A DNA stretch of 6,906 nt from Bacteroides sp. UBA939 (GTDB taxonomy: Bacteria > Bacteroidota > Bacteroidia > Bacteroidales > Bacteroidaceae). This document shows, one piece after another, positions 1-6,803 of this stretch. The notes beneath the pieces are model-generated. The model made no database searches and was not told where the DNA came from. It saw only the letters and a program-made list of their open reading frames with translations. Positions within the stretch are counted from its first letter, which is position 1. Every line of letters begins with the position of its first letter. Where the stretch lies: assembly GCF_002293435.1 (NCBI RefSeq), contig NZ_DBDF01000013.1, positions 9,245 to 16,150 on the forward strand. Direction: 5' to 3'. Both the position numbers and the translations under genes were made by a program.

Positions 1-79
1 GAGGTGGTACGGAGCTGATACGGAGCTAATATTATTAGATTCGTTCATCGGTAATCTTTTACAGGAAGATAAACCATAA
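1..79 (+). other. Possible 3' end of an upstream gene (uncertain)
   Basis: The frame beginning at base 2 is open from the window edge to a TAA at 77-79, 11 bases before the GH66 start. It would encode a tail ending in GNLLQEDKP. A competing frame beginning at base 3 ends at the TAA at 27-29, with tail GGTELIRS. The stretch is too short to choose between them, and an open run of this length is expected by chance fairly often. In dextran loci the gene before the GH66 gene is often a SusE/SusF-like surface glycan-binding lipoprotein, so a coding tail is plausible, but nothing here identifies it. The stretch also contains TACGGAGCT twice, at 8-16 and 19-27 (11-base period). Confidence 0.25.
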
Positions 80-90
80 AATTCAATAGG

Positions 91-1881
91 ATGAAATATA
101 TAGTTTATGCAATTACCACACTGCTTCTTTTTGCTTCGTGCAGCAAAAGCAATGATGAAACCGGCGATAATCCCGGTGGTGGAAGCGAAACCGGCGGGGT
201 ATCTGAGGTCACTTCGGTAACCTCCGACTTAACCGTAAACCTCACTACCGACAAGGCTTGTTACAAGCCGGGAGAAACCGTCTCTTTCACAGCCGATGCC
301 CTGCCTGCAGGAGCAAAGATACGCTATCGCACCCTGAATGAAGTAGTTTCCGAACACGCTGCCGCAGGTGCTTCCTGGACATGGATTGCTCCGGCAACAG
401 ACTTTACCGGTTATCTGGCAGATGTGTACCGCACGAAGGAGGACGGTACGGAAGTTATCCTCGGTACCATTGCCATAGATGTATCCAGTGATTGGATACG
501 TTTTCCCCGTTACGGTTTTGTCGCCACATTCGATGCTTCTAAAACCGAAAGCAGGATTCAGGAAGAAATGGCTTTCCTGAACCGTTGTCACATCAACGGC
601 GTGCAGTTTCAGGATTGGCACTGGAAGCATCACTGGCCGTTGGGAGGGAGTCGTGAGCATCCGGATGAGGTCTATAAAGACATTGCCAACCGGGATACCT
701 ATACACAGTCAGTAAAGGATTATATCCGTATTCAACATACGTACGGAATGAAGGCTATGTTTTATAATCTTTGTTTCGGCGCGCTGGACGACGCAGCCGA
801 TGATGGTGTGGAAGAGGAATGGTACATCTTCAAGGGTACGGGGCACACCGATAAGGATGCGCATATTCTGCCCGGCAGTTGGAAAAGCAATATCTATCTT
901 CTTGATCCTTCCAATACAGAATGGCAGGCATACATTGCCCAACGCAATGACGATGTATACGCTAATCTTGCTTTCGACGGCTATCAGATAGACCAGTTGG
1001 GCGACCGGGGCGACCGTTACGATTACAAAGGAAACAAAGTGAACCTCCCCAGAGGTTACGCCTCATTTATTGAAGCCATGAAACAAAAGCATCCTGAAAA
1101 ACGTTTGGTAATGAATGCTGTCAGCAGCTACGGTGCGTCTCAGATAGCCGGGACGGGTAAAGTCGATTTCCTGTATAATGAGGTTTGGGGAGATGAACCG
1201 GATTTTACGGATTTACACACCATCCTGAAAGCGAATCATCAATACAGCAACCAAGCGTTGAAGACAGTGTTTGCCGCCTATATGAACTATGAGAAGGGTT
1301 CCGGAGACTTCAATATGCCTGGCGTCTTGCTGACGGATGCGGTGATGTTTGCCCTTGGCGGTTCTCATCTGGAACTGGGAGGCGACCATATGTTGTGCAG
1401 CGAATACTTCCCGAACACCCGTTTGCGGATGAGTGATGCCTTGAAGACTGCCATCGTGCGCTATTATGACTTTATGACTGCCTATCAGAATCTCCTGCGT
1501 GATGGCGGAGAAGAGGAAAAGATAACCCTGACCTGTACTGACGCAAGCAGGAATTTGAGTTTGAATGTCTGGCCGCCGAAGAAATCGTCCGTAACGGCTT
1601 TTACCAAAAGGATAAACGGCAGGCAGGTGATTCACTTGCTCAATTTCCTCAATGCAAACAGTTTGAGTTGGAGAGATTTGGATGGCAGTATGCCCGAACC
1701 GCGTCTGGTATCTAAAGTACCCTTGAAACTGGAAGTTTCCGGAAAGGTAAGCAAGGTATGGGTCGCTACTCCCGACGCTCATGCCGGAGCATCGCAGGAA
1801 CTGGCTTTTGAACAGAAAGACGGAGCGATAGCCTTTACGCTTCCTTCGCTGAAGTACTGGACGATGATTGTAATAGAATAA
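91..1881 (+). CDS. GH66 endo-dextranase, lipoprotein
   Basis: Predicted to cut internal alpha-1,6-glucosidic bonds of dextran with retention, releasing isomaltooligosaccharides. Residues 1-17 form a lipoprotein signal peptide (lipobox LFASC, lipidated Cys17). A polar, acidic, Gly-rich linker (about 18-38) follows, compatible with outer-membrane export and probable surface display. An Ig-like N-terminal domain spans about 45-130 (KPGETVSF), a (beta/alpha)8 barrel about 135-480 (starting DWIRFPRYGF) and a C-terminal beta domain about 490-596. Barrel motifs are QFQDWHWKHHWP (172-183), FDGYQIDQLGDRG (295-307) and YNEVWG. By family comparison Asp301 is the likely nucleophile and Glu364 the acid/base; their 63-residue spacing matches what I recall for the B. 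thetaiotaomicron enzyme. The protein is compact, with no room for the CBM35 insertion of cycloisomaltooligosaccharide glucanotransferases, so hydrolysis is favoured. The start at 91 gives a complete signal peptide; AATAGG just before it is at most a weak ribosome binding site. Family assignment is firm; surface location is inferred. Confidence 0.95.
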   Translation: MKYIVYAITTLLLFASCSKSNDETGDNPGGGSETGGVSEVTSVTSDLTVNLTTDKACYKPGETVSFTADALPAGAKIRYRTLNEVVSEHAAAGASWTWIAPATDFTGYLADVYRTKEDGTEVILGTIAIDVSSDWIRFPRYGFVATFDASKTESRIQEEMAFLNRCHINGVQFQDWHWKHHWPLGGSREHPDEVYKDIANRDTYTQSVKDYIRIQHTYGMKAMFYNLCFGALDDAADDGVEEEWYIFKGTGHTDKDAHILPGSWKSNIYLLDPSNTEWQAYIAQRNDDVYANLAFDGYQIDQLGDRGDRYDYKGNKVNLPRGYASFIEAMKQKHPEKRLVMNAVSSYGASQIAGTGKVDFLYNEVWGDEPDFTDLHTILKANHQYSNQALKTVFAAYMNYEKGSGDFNMPGVLLTDAVMFALGGSHLELGGDHMLCSEYFPNTRLRMSDALKTAIVRYYDFMTAYQNLLRDGGEEEKITLTCTDASRNLSLNVWPPKKSSVTAFTKRINGRQVIHLLNFLNANSLSWRDLDGSMPEPRLVSKVPLKLEVSGKVSKVWVATPDAHAGASQELAFEQKDGAIAFTLPSLKYWTMIVIE

Positions 1882-4398
1882 ATGGATAGAACGATGAAAA
1901 GATATATATACTTGTTATTAACGCTATGTTTTCTGTGCCCGCACTTGTATGGCGGAAACTCTACAGGAAACTGTATTTCCTATTCCCAGGCAGGAAGAAA
2001 TGTCACCTTCCACCTGAACGACAGCTCAGCAGTACAACTACAACTGTGCAGCCCTTCAGTGGTACGTATCTGGTTCTCGCCGGACGGAAAACTGCAACGG
2101 GGAAATCCTTCCTTTGCAGTAGTCAATGAAGAGTTGGAAGACGTAGGCACGGTTCAGGTGGACGAACAGAATGCCTGCTATGAGATATTCACTTCCAAAC
2201 TTCGCATCCGGGTGAATAAAGCCCCGTTCAGCCTGCAAATCTTCGACAAGTATCAGAAACTTTTGTTCAGCGACTATGCGGATAAAGGGCACGTCAGCGA
2301 TGGCGAACGTAAAGCAGCGTATAAAACACTGCGCCGGGACGAACATTTCTTCGGCTTGGGCGAAAAGACGGGCAAATTAGACCGCCGCGGCGAGTCTTAT
2401 AAGATGTGGAATAGCGACAAACCCTGCTATAGTACTGTAGAAGACCCCTTATACAAGAGTATCCCGTTCTTCATGAGCAGCTATCGTTATGGTATCTTTC
2501 TGGATAATACGTATAAGACCGAATTCAAATTCGGTACCGAAAGCCGCGATTACTACAGTTTCGAGGCTCCCGGCGGAGAGATGGTCTACTATTTCATTTT
2601 CGGCAAGGATTACAAGGAGATAATCAGGCAATATGTAGCATTGACCGGACAGCCTATCATGCCTCCCAGGTGGGCGTTAGGATTTGCGCAATGCCGTGGC
2701 TTGCTTACTAACGAAAAACTTTCTTATGAAATTGCCGAAGGGTATCGCAAACGGGGTATTCCCTGCGATATCATTTATCAGGATATCGGCTGGACTCAAT
2801 ATCTGCAAGACTTCAACTGGCGGAAAGAGAACTACCGGAACCCTCAGAAAATGCTTGCCGACCTGAAAGGAATGGGCTTTAAAGTCATTGTTTCGCAAGA
2901 CCCTGTCATCTCTCAGGCCAATAAGAAACAGTGGGAAGAAGCTGACCGGCTTGGTTATCTGGTGAAAGACTCTACCACAGGCAGAAGCTATGATATGCCT
3001 TGGCCCTGGGGAGGCAATTGCGGCGTAGTGGACTTTACCATCCCCGAAGTGGCGGATTGGTGGGGCGCTTACCAGCAGAAACCCATAGACGACGGCATTG
3101 CCGGTTTCTGGACTGACATGGGCGAGCCTGCCTGGAGCAACGAAGAACAGACAGAACGTCTCGTAATGAAACACCACCTCGGTATGCACGATGAAATTCA
3201 TAATGTGTATGGTCTGACTTGGGATAAAGTAGTCAAAGAGCAGTTCGAGAAACGGAATCCCGACCTGCGTGTCTTCCAGATGACGCGTGCCGCCTTTGCC
3301 GGATTGCAACGCTATACCTTTGGGTGGACCGGAGATTGCGGCAACGGAGATGACGTATTGCAAGGCTGGGGACAAATGGCGAATCAGATTCCTGTGCTTT
3401 TGTCGGCCGGATTAGGGGTTGTTCCCTTTGTGGCTTGTGATATTTCCGGTTATTGCGGGGATATTGAAGATTATCCGGCTATGGCGGAGCTTTATACCCG
3501 CTGGTTGCAATTGGGAGCATTCAATCCGTTGAGCCGCATCCATCACGAAGGAAATGTAGCGGTGGAACCGTGGCTTTTCGGAGAGGAAGCGGAGAAGCAT
3601 GCAAAGGCGGCTATTGAACTGAAATACCGTTTATTGCCCTATATCTATACGTATGCCCGCGAGGCGCACGAGAAAGGTTTGCCGATTATGCGTCCGATGT
3701 TTCTGGAGTATCCGGCGGATACGGAGACTTTTTCTACGGATGCGCAGTTCATGTTCGGCAGTGAGTTGCTGGTAGCACCGGTTGTCAGGAAGGGGGCGAC
3801 TAATAAGAATGTTTATCTGCCCGAAGGCGTCTGGATTGATTATAATGATAAACACACGGAGTATAGTGGCGAACAGTGGACAACGGTAAACGCTCCGTTG
3901 AATACGATTCCCATGTTTGTGCGGAAAGGCAGCATCATTCCTCAGATGCCGGTAATGAATTATACGGATGAGAGGAGTGTTTATCCGGTTACATTCGAGG
4001 TCTTTCCTGCGGCACCGGGTAGTGCGGCTTCTTTCTGCCTCTATGAAGATGCCGGAACGGACTTGGGCTATTTGCGTGGAGAGTTTCTGCGTACGCCTGT
4101 CACTTGCCGGACAACAGAAAAAGGATATACGCTTGCAATCGGAGAAAGGGCGGGAGAGAAGTACACTCTTCCGGGAGAACGCAACTTCATGTTCCGCATG
4201 TATACGGAGCAAATGCCGGAGGAGGTACTGATTGACGGAGTGAAAGTTAAAAAGATGAAGGCTGAGAAAGTGAATGATACACTGGAAACAGAATTCAAAA
4301 CAACTGCTTGGTGTCCGGATAAGAAACAGAATTTCTGTTTGTTGAGGTTACCGGATGACGGAAAGCAGCATGTTATTGAGTTTCTCTTAAAATACTAA
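1882..4398 (+). CDS. GH31 alpha-glucosidase-like enzyme, probably acting on isomaltooligosaccharides or dextran
   Basis: A retaining GH31 enzyme predicted to release glucose or short oligosaccharides from alpha-1,6-glucans in the periplasm. The signal peptide is hydrophobic (YIYLLLTLCFLC) with likely type I cleavage near HLYGG; neither Cys sits in a good lipobox. The GH31 N-terminal beta-sandwich spans about 35-250, the barrel about 255-600 (starting at GQPIMPPRWALG), then the proximal and distal beta-sandwiches to 838. The likely nucleophile is Asp412 in GFWTDMGEPAW and the likely acid/base Asp485 in WTGDCGNGDD. Further active-site candidates are Asp301 (IIYQDIGW), Asp520 (VACDISG) and His554/His555 (SRIHHEG). 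The ATG at 1882 directly follows the GH66 stop codon. A second in-frame ATG at 1894 gives a more typical Lys-Arg signal peptide start and may be the real one. Cotranslation with GH66 is likely. Family is certain; exact linkage and whether it acts endo or exo are not, since a GH31 dextranase is known from a Flavobacterium dextran locus. Confidence 0.93.
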   Translation: MDRTMKRYIYLLLTLCFLCPHLYGGNSTGNCISYSQAGRNVTFHLNDSSAVQLQLCSPSVVRIWFSPDGKLQRGNPSFAVVNEELEDVGTVQVDEQNACYEIFTSKLRIRVNKAPFSLQIFDKYQKLLFSDYADKGHVSDGERKAAYKTLRRDEHFFGLGEKTGKLDRRGESYKMWNSDKPCYSTVEDPLYKSIPFFMSSYRYGIFLDNTYKTEFKFGTESRDYYSFEAPGGEMVYYFIFGKDYKEIIRQYVALTGQPIMPPRWALGFAQCRGLLTNEKLSYEIAEGYRKRGIPCDIIYQDIGWTQYLQDFNWRKENYRNPQKMLADLKGMGFKVIVSQDPVISQANKKQWEEADRLGYLVKDSTTGRSYDMPWPWGGNCGVVDFTIPEVADWWGAYQQKPIDDGIAGFWTDMGEPAWSNEEQTERLVMKHHLGMHDEIHNVYGLTWDKVVKEQFEKRNPDLRVFQMTRAAFAGLQRYTFGWTGDCGNGDDVLQGWGQMANQIPVLLSAGLGVVPFVACDISGYCGDIEDYPAMAELYTRWLQLGAFNPLSRIHHEGNVAVEPWLFGEEAEKHAKAAIELKYRLLPYIYTYAREAHEKGLPIMRPMFLEYPADTETFSTDAQFMFGSELLVAPVVRKGATNKNVYLPEGVWIDYNDKHTEYSGEQWTTVNAPLNTIPMFVRKGSIIPQMPVMNYTDERSVYPVTFEVFPAAPGSAASFCLYEDAGTDLGYLRGEFLRTPVTCRTTEKGYTLAIGERAGEKYTLPGERNFMFRMYTEQMPEEVLIDGVKVKKMKAEKVNDTLETEFKTTAWCPDKKQNFCLLRLPDDGKQHVIEFLLKY

Positions 4399-4414
4399 CA
4401 ATACAAATAAGATT

Positions 4415-6568
4415 ATGAAAAAGTTAATACTTAGTACAGTTTGCCTTCTTTTCACCTTAGCGGGAAGAGCCGAAGGAATTTCGTCGCCGTCGGGCAACGT
4501 GAAGTTGGATTTTGAGTTATCGGATAATGGAGCGCCCACCTACCGGATAGCATACAAAGGGCAACCCGTTATCAATCCCAGCACCTTGGGGCTGGAACTG
4601 AAGAATGCCGGTAATCTGCTGGAGGGATTTGAGGTCGTGACAACTTCAACTTCTGCATTCGATGATACCTGGAAACCCGTATGGGGTGAAACGAAAGATA
4701 TTCGTAACCATTACAACGAACTGTTGGTGGAACTGAAACAGCCTTCTACAGATCGTTATATGAATCTTCGTTTCCGCATATACGACGATGGCGTAGGTTT
4801 TCGTTATGAATTCCCACAGCAGAAGAATCTGGTTTATTTCGTGATAAAGGAAGAGCATACCCGGTTTGCCATGACAGGCGATCATACTGCCTGGTGGATT
4901 CCCGGTGATTATGATACGCAGGAATATGACTATACAGAGTCGAAACTTACAGAGATTCGCGGTCTGATGCAGGGAGCTATTTCCGACAATGCTTCGCAGA
5001 CCCAATTCTCGCCGACCGGCGTACAGACTTCTCTGCAAATGAAGACGGCCGGCGGACTGTACATCAACCTGCATGAGGCCGCCTTGATAGACTATTCTTG
5101 CATGAGCCTGAACCTGGATGATAAGAACCTGATATTTGAATCCTGGTTGACACCGGATGCGCAGGGCGACAAGGGTTATATGCAGTCTCCCTGTCACACG
5201 CCTTGGCGTACGGTGATGGTGAGCGACGATGCCCGTGACATATTGGCTTCCAATCTGATACTGAACCTGAACGAGCCTTGTAAATATGAAGATACTTCCT
5301 GGATTAAGCCGGTGAAGTATGTCGGTGTCTGGTGGGAAATGATTGCGGGTGGCAGACCGTGGTCATATACCTTCGACCTCCCTTCCGTAAAGCTGGATGA
5401 GACGGATTATACGAAAGTAAAGCCGAATGGCATTCATCCTGCCAATACGGAGAATGTGAAGAAGTATATTGATTTTGCTGCGGAACACGGGTTCGAACAA
5501 GTATTGGTAGAAGGCTGGAACACGGGTTGGGAAGACTGGTTTGGCATGAGTAAGGATTATGTATTTGACTTCGTTACTCCTTATCCTGACTTTGATATCA
5601 GGTTTCTGAATGAATATGCCCACTCCAAAGGCGTTCGTCTGATGATGCATCATGAAACGTCGGCATCGGTTCGTAACTATGAACGCCATATAAAGGCGGC
5701 CTATGAATTGATGAATCAATACGGCTATACCTCTGTTAAGAGCGGTTATGTAGGCAATATCATTCCGCGTGGCGAGCATCATTACGGGCAATGGATGAAC
5801 AACCATTATCTTTATGCCGTGACCGAAGCCGCCAAACATAAGATTATGGTCAATGCTCATGAAGCCGTACGCCCCACGGGCTTGTGTCGTACTTACCCGA
5901 ATCTGATAGGTAATGAATCGGCTCGTGGTACGGAATACGAAGCTTTTGTCGGAAGCAAGCCTTTCCATACAACGATACTTCCTTTCACGCGTCTGCAAGG
6001 AGGACCGATGGACTATACGCCCGGTATTTTTGAGATGGATATCCATAAGCTGAACCCCAATAGCCACTCTCATGTCAATTCCACGTTGGTGCGCCAGTTG
6101 GCATTGTATGTAACGATGTACAGTCCTCTGCAAATGGCAGCCGATCTGCCTGAAAACTATGAGCGCTTCCCGGATGCTTTCCGGTTTATCAAAGACGTAG
6201 CTTTGGATTGGGACGATAGCCGCTATTTGGAAGCTGAGCCGGGATGCTATATCACCGCAGCCCGTAAAGCAAAAGGAACCAATGATTGGTTTATCGGTTG
6301 TACCGCTAATGAACAAGGGCATACGTCTGTCCTGAAACTTGATTTTCTGGATACTGATAAACAGTATATAGCTACCGTTTATGCGGATGCAAAGGATGCT
6401 GATTATAAAACAAATCCACAGGCTTATGTAATCAGCACAGGTATTGTTTCTTCCAAAACGGTATTGAAACTGAAAGCGGCTCCCGGCGGCGGCTATGCTA
6501 TCAGTATTATGGAAGTGAAAGATAAGTCGGCAGTAAAGGGAGTGAAGACACTAAAGGTTTCTCAATAA
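4415..6568 (+). CDS. GH97 SusB-like inverting alpha-glucosidase
   Basis: Predicted Ca2+-dependent exo-acting alpha-glucosidase of the inverting GH97 branch, releasing glucose from the non-reducing ends of imported oligosaccharides in the periplasm. The signal peptide spans residues 1-19 (type I, cleavage near AGRA/EG). The GH97 N-terminal beta-super-sandwich covers about 22-285, the (beta/alpha)8 barrel about 296-600 (starting WIKPVKYVGVWWE) and a C-terminal beta domain about 610-710. Key residues align with SusB of B. thetaiotaomicron at a constant offset of 25: Glu414 in MHHETS (SusB Glu439), Glu483 in NAHEAVRPTG (Glu508), Glu501 in GNES (Glu526) and Glu507 in RGTEYE (Glu532). Glu170 in DTQEYDYTE may be the remaining calcium ligand (near SusB Glu194). 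Together these indicate the inverting glucosidase type, not the retaining alpha-galactosidase type. The gene starts 16 bases after the GH31 stop and ends the operon. SusB itself acts broadly on alpha-glucosidic linkages, so context is what points to alpha-1,6 substrates. Confidence 0.94.
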   Translation: MKKLILSTVCLLFTLAGRAEGISSPSGNVKLDFELSDNGAPTYRIAYKGQPVINPSTLGLELKNAGNLLEGFEVVTTSTSAFDDTWKPVWGETKDIRNHYNELLVELKQPSTDRYMNLRFRIYDDGVGFRYEFPQQKNLVYFVIKEEHTRFAMTGDHTAWWIPGDYDTQEYDYTESKLTEIRGLMQGAISDNASQTQFSPTGVQTSLQMKTAGGLYINLHEAALIDYSCMSLNLDDKNLIFESWLTPDAQGDKGYMQSPCHTPWRTVMVSDDARDILASNLILNLNEPCKYEDTSWIKPVKYVGVWWEMIAGGRPWSYTFDLPSVKLDETDYTKVKPNGIHPANTENVKKYIDFAAEHGFEQVLVEGWNTGWEDWFGMSKDYVFDFVTPYPDFDIRFLNEYAHSKGVRLMMHHETSASVRNYERHIKAAYELMNQYGYTSVKSGYVGNIIPRGEHHYGQWMNNHYLYAVTEAAKHKIMVNAHEAVRPTGLCRTYPNLIGNESARGTEYEAFVGSKPFHTTILPFTRLQGGPMDYTPGIFEMDIHKLNPNSHSHVNSTLVRQLALYVTMYSPLQMAADLPENYERFPDAFRFIKDVALDWDDSRYLEAEPGCYITAARKAKGTNDWFIGCTANEQGHTSVLKLDFLDTDKQYIATVYADAKDADYKTNPQAYVISTGIVSSKTVLKLKAAPGGGYAISIMEVKDKSAVKGVKTLKVSQ

Positions 6569-6583
6569 TATCAGGAATAGGTA

Positions 6584-6600
6584 TAAGAGGCTGTGTCAAA
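6584..6600. other. Sequence resembling a Bacteroides insertion-sequence or MITE end (weak)
   Basis: AGAGGCTGTGTCAAAAG, starting at about 6586 shortly after the GH97 stop, resembles terminal sequences I associate with Bacteroides transposons and small inverted-repeat elements. No matching inverted copy and no transposase are visible in the window. If it is an end, the partner would have to lie beyond base 6906, or the element is a remnant. The call rests on resemblance only. Confidence 0.15.
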
Positions 6601-6611
6601 AGTTTAAGCCT
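6588..6611 (+). terminator. Weak stem-loop after the operon (poor terminator candidate)
   Basis: AGGCT at 6588-6592 can pair with AGCCT at 6607-6611 across a 14-base loop, 20 bases after the GH97 stop. The stem has only five pairs and no T-run follows, so it is a poor intrinsic terminator. It is listed because transcription of the three-gene operon should end somewhere between here and the palindrome arrays, and no stronger classical terminator is visible. Confidence 0.15.
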
Positions 6612-6628
6612 ACGTAATAACGAAATTC

Positions 6629-6662
6629 GTCTCACGAGACAAAAATACCCGTCTCGTGAGAC
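6629..6662. other. Perfect 12-bp stem-loop formed by array 1 units 1 and 2
   Basis: Unit 2 (6651-6662) is the exact reverse complement of unit 1 (6629-6640), so the two can form a perfect 12-pair stem with a 10-base loop (AAAAATACCC). In RNA this would be a stable hairpin about 60 bases after the GH97 stop. The stem is followed by A-rich rather than T-rich sequence on the plus strand, so it is not a standard intrinsic terminator. It might instead protect the mRNA 3' end or act at DNA level. Confidence 0.6.
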
Positions 6663-6672
6663 AAAAAAAATC

Positions 6673-6728
6673 ATCTCACGAGATGGAAATATTTATGTCA
6701 TGAGATGAATATTTCCATCCTGCGAGAT
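6673..6728. other. Long interrupted hairpin spanning array 1 units 3 to 5
   Basis: Bases 6682-6693 pair perfectly with 6708-6719 (12 pairs, GATGGAAATATT against AATATTTCCATC). Three further inner pairs, one of them G-U, leave an 8-base loop (GTCATGAG). After a 4-by-4 internal loop, ATCTC at 6673-6677 pairs with GAGAT at 6724-6728. Spacers 3 and 4 are therefore reverse complements of each other over most of their length, which the unit palindromes alone do not explain. No T-run follows. Pairing is read directly; whether it forms in the cell is inference. Confidence 0.6.
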
Positions 6729-6738
6729 TAAAATACTG

Positions 6739-6803
6739 AACTTTAAGGTCAAATAGAAATAGCCTGTAGAGGTCTTTTTAGAACTGATTTAAGTACGATT
6801 TGA
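6739..6803. other. Spacer between the two palindrome arrays, no feature seen
   Basis: This 65-base AT-rich stretch between array 1 and array 2 shows no convincing gene, stem-loop or repeat. It contains a short T-run (TCTTTTTAG near 6773-6781) without a stem in front of it, and TACGATTTG near 6794-6802, which misses the Bacteroides -7 promoter consensus TAnnTTTG by one base of spacing. Confidence 0.5.

Larger units (their letters stand above)
6629..6738. repeat. Array 1: five 12-base palindromic units at an exact 22-base period
   Basis: Units begin at 6629, 6651, 6673, 6695 and 6717. They read GTCTCACGAGAC, GTCTCGTGAGAC, ATCTCACGAGAT, ATGTCATGAGAT and ATCCTGCGAGAT. Each is followed by a 10-base A/T-rich spacer (AAAAATACCC, AAAAAAAATC, GGAAATATTT, GAATATTTCC, TAAAATACTG). 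The first three units have perfect arms around a central two-base core; the last two are decaying or degenerate copies. The outermost pair is G...C in units 1-2 and A...T in units 3-5, a paired change that keeps the symmetry. There is no coding potential. The array could be a set of protein-binding sites, a transcribed hairpin-rich 3' region, or a genome-dispersed repeat. Repeat and period are seen directly; function is unknown. Confidence 0.9.

Noticed and set aside
1213..1782. 189-codon minus-strand open frame opposite GH66
   Set aside because: It lies inside the GH66 barrel and C-terminal region and has no domain of its own; the plus-strand reading is strongly supported.
91..1881. Cycloisomaltooligosaccharide glucanotransferase instead of dextranase
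   Set aside because: Those GH66 enzymes carry a large CBM35 insertion in the catalytic region. The spacing between motifs and the 596-residue length leave no room for it here.
2677..3375. 232-codon minus-strand open frame opposite GH31
   Set aside because: It overlaps the conserved GH31 catalytic barrel, has no recognisable product or leader, and is best explained as an antisense shadow.
5363..6322. 319-codon minus-strand open frame opposite GH97
   Set aside because: It lies wholly inside a well-supported gene with clear catalytic motifs. Its translation shows no recognisable domain, and it is a by-product of the plus-strand codon bias.
6629..6662. Classical intrinsic terminator
   Set aside because: The 12-pair stem is strong, but A-rich sequence follows it on the plus strand. 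On the minus strand the following bases (GAATTTCG) are not a T-run either.
6791..6802. Bacteroides promoter -7 element (TACGATTTG)
   Set aside because: It has one base too many between TA and TTTG, no clear TTTG element about 19 bases upstream, and no gene start is visible downstream within the window.
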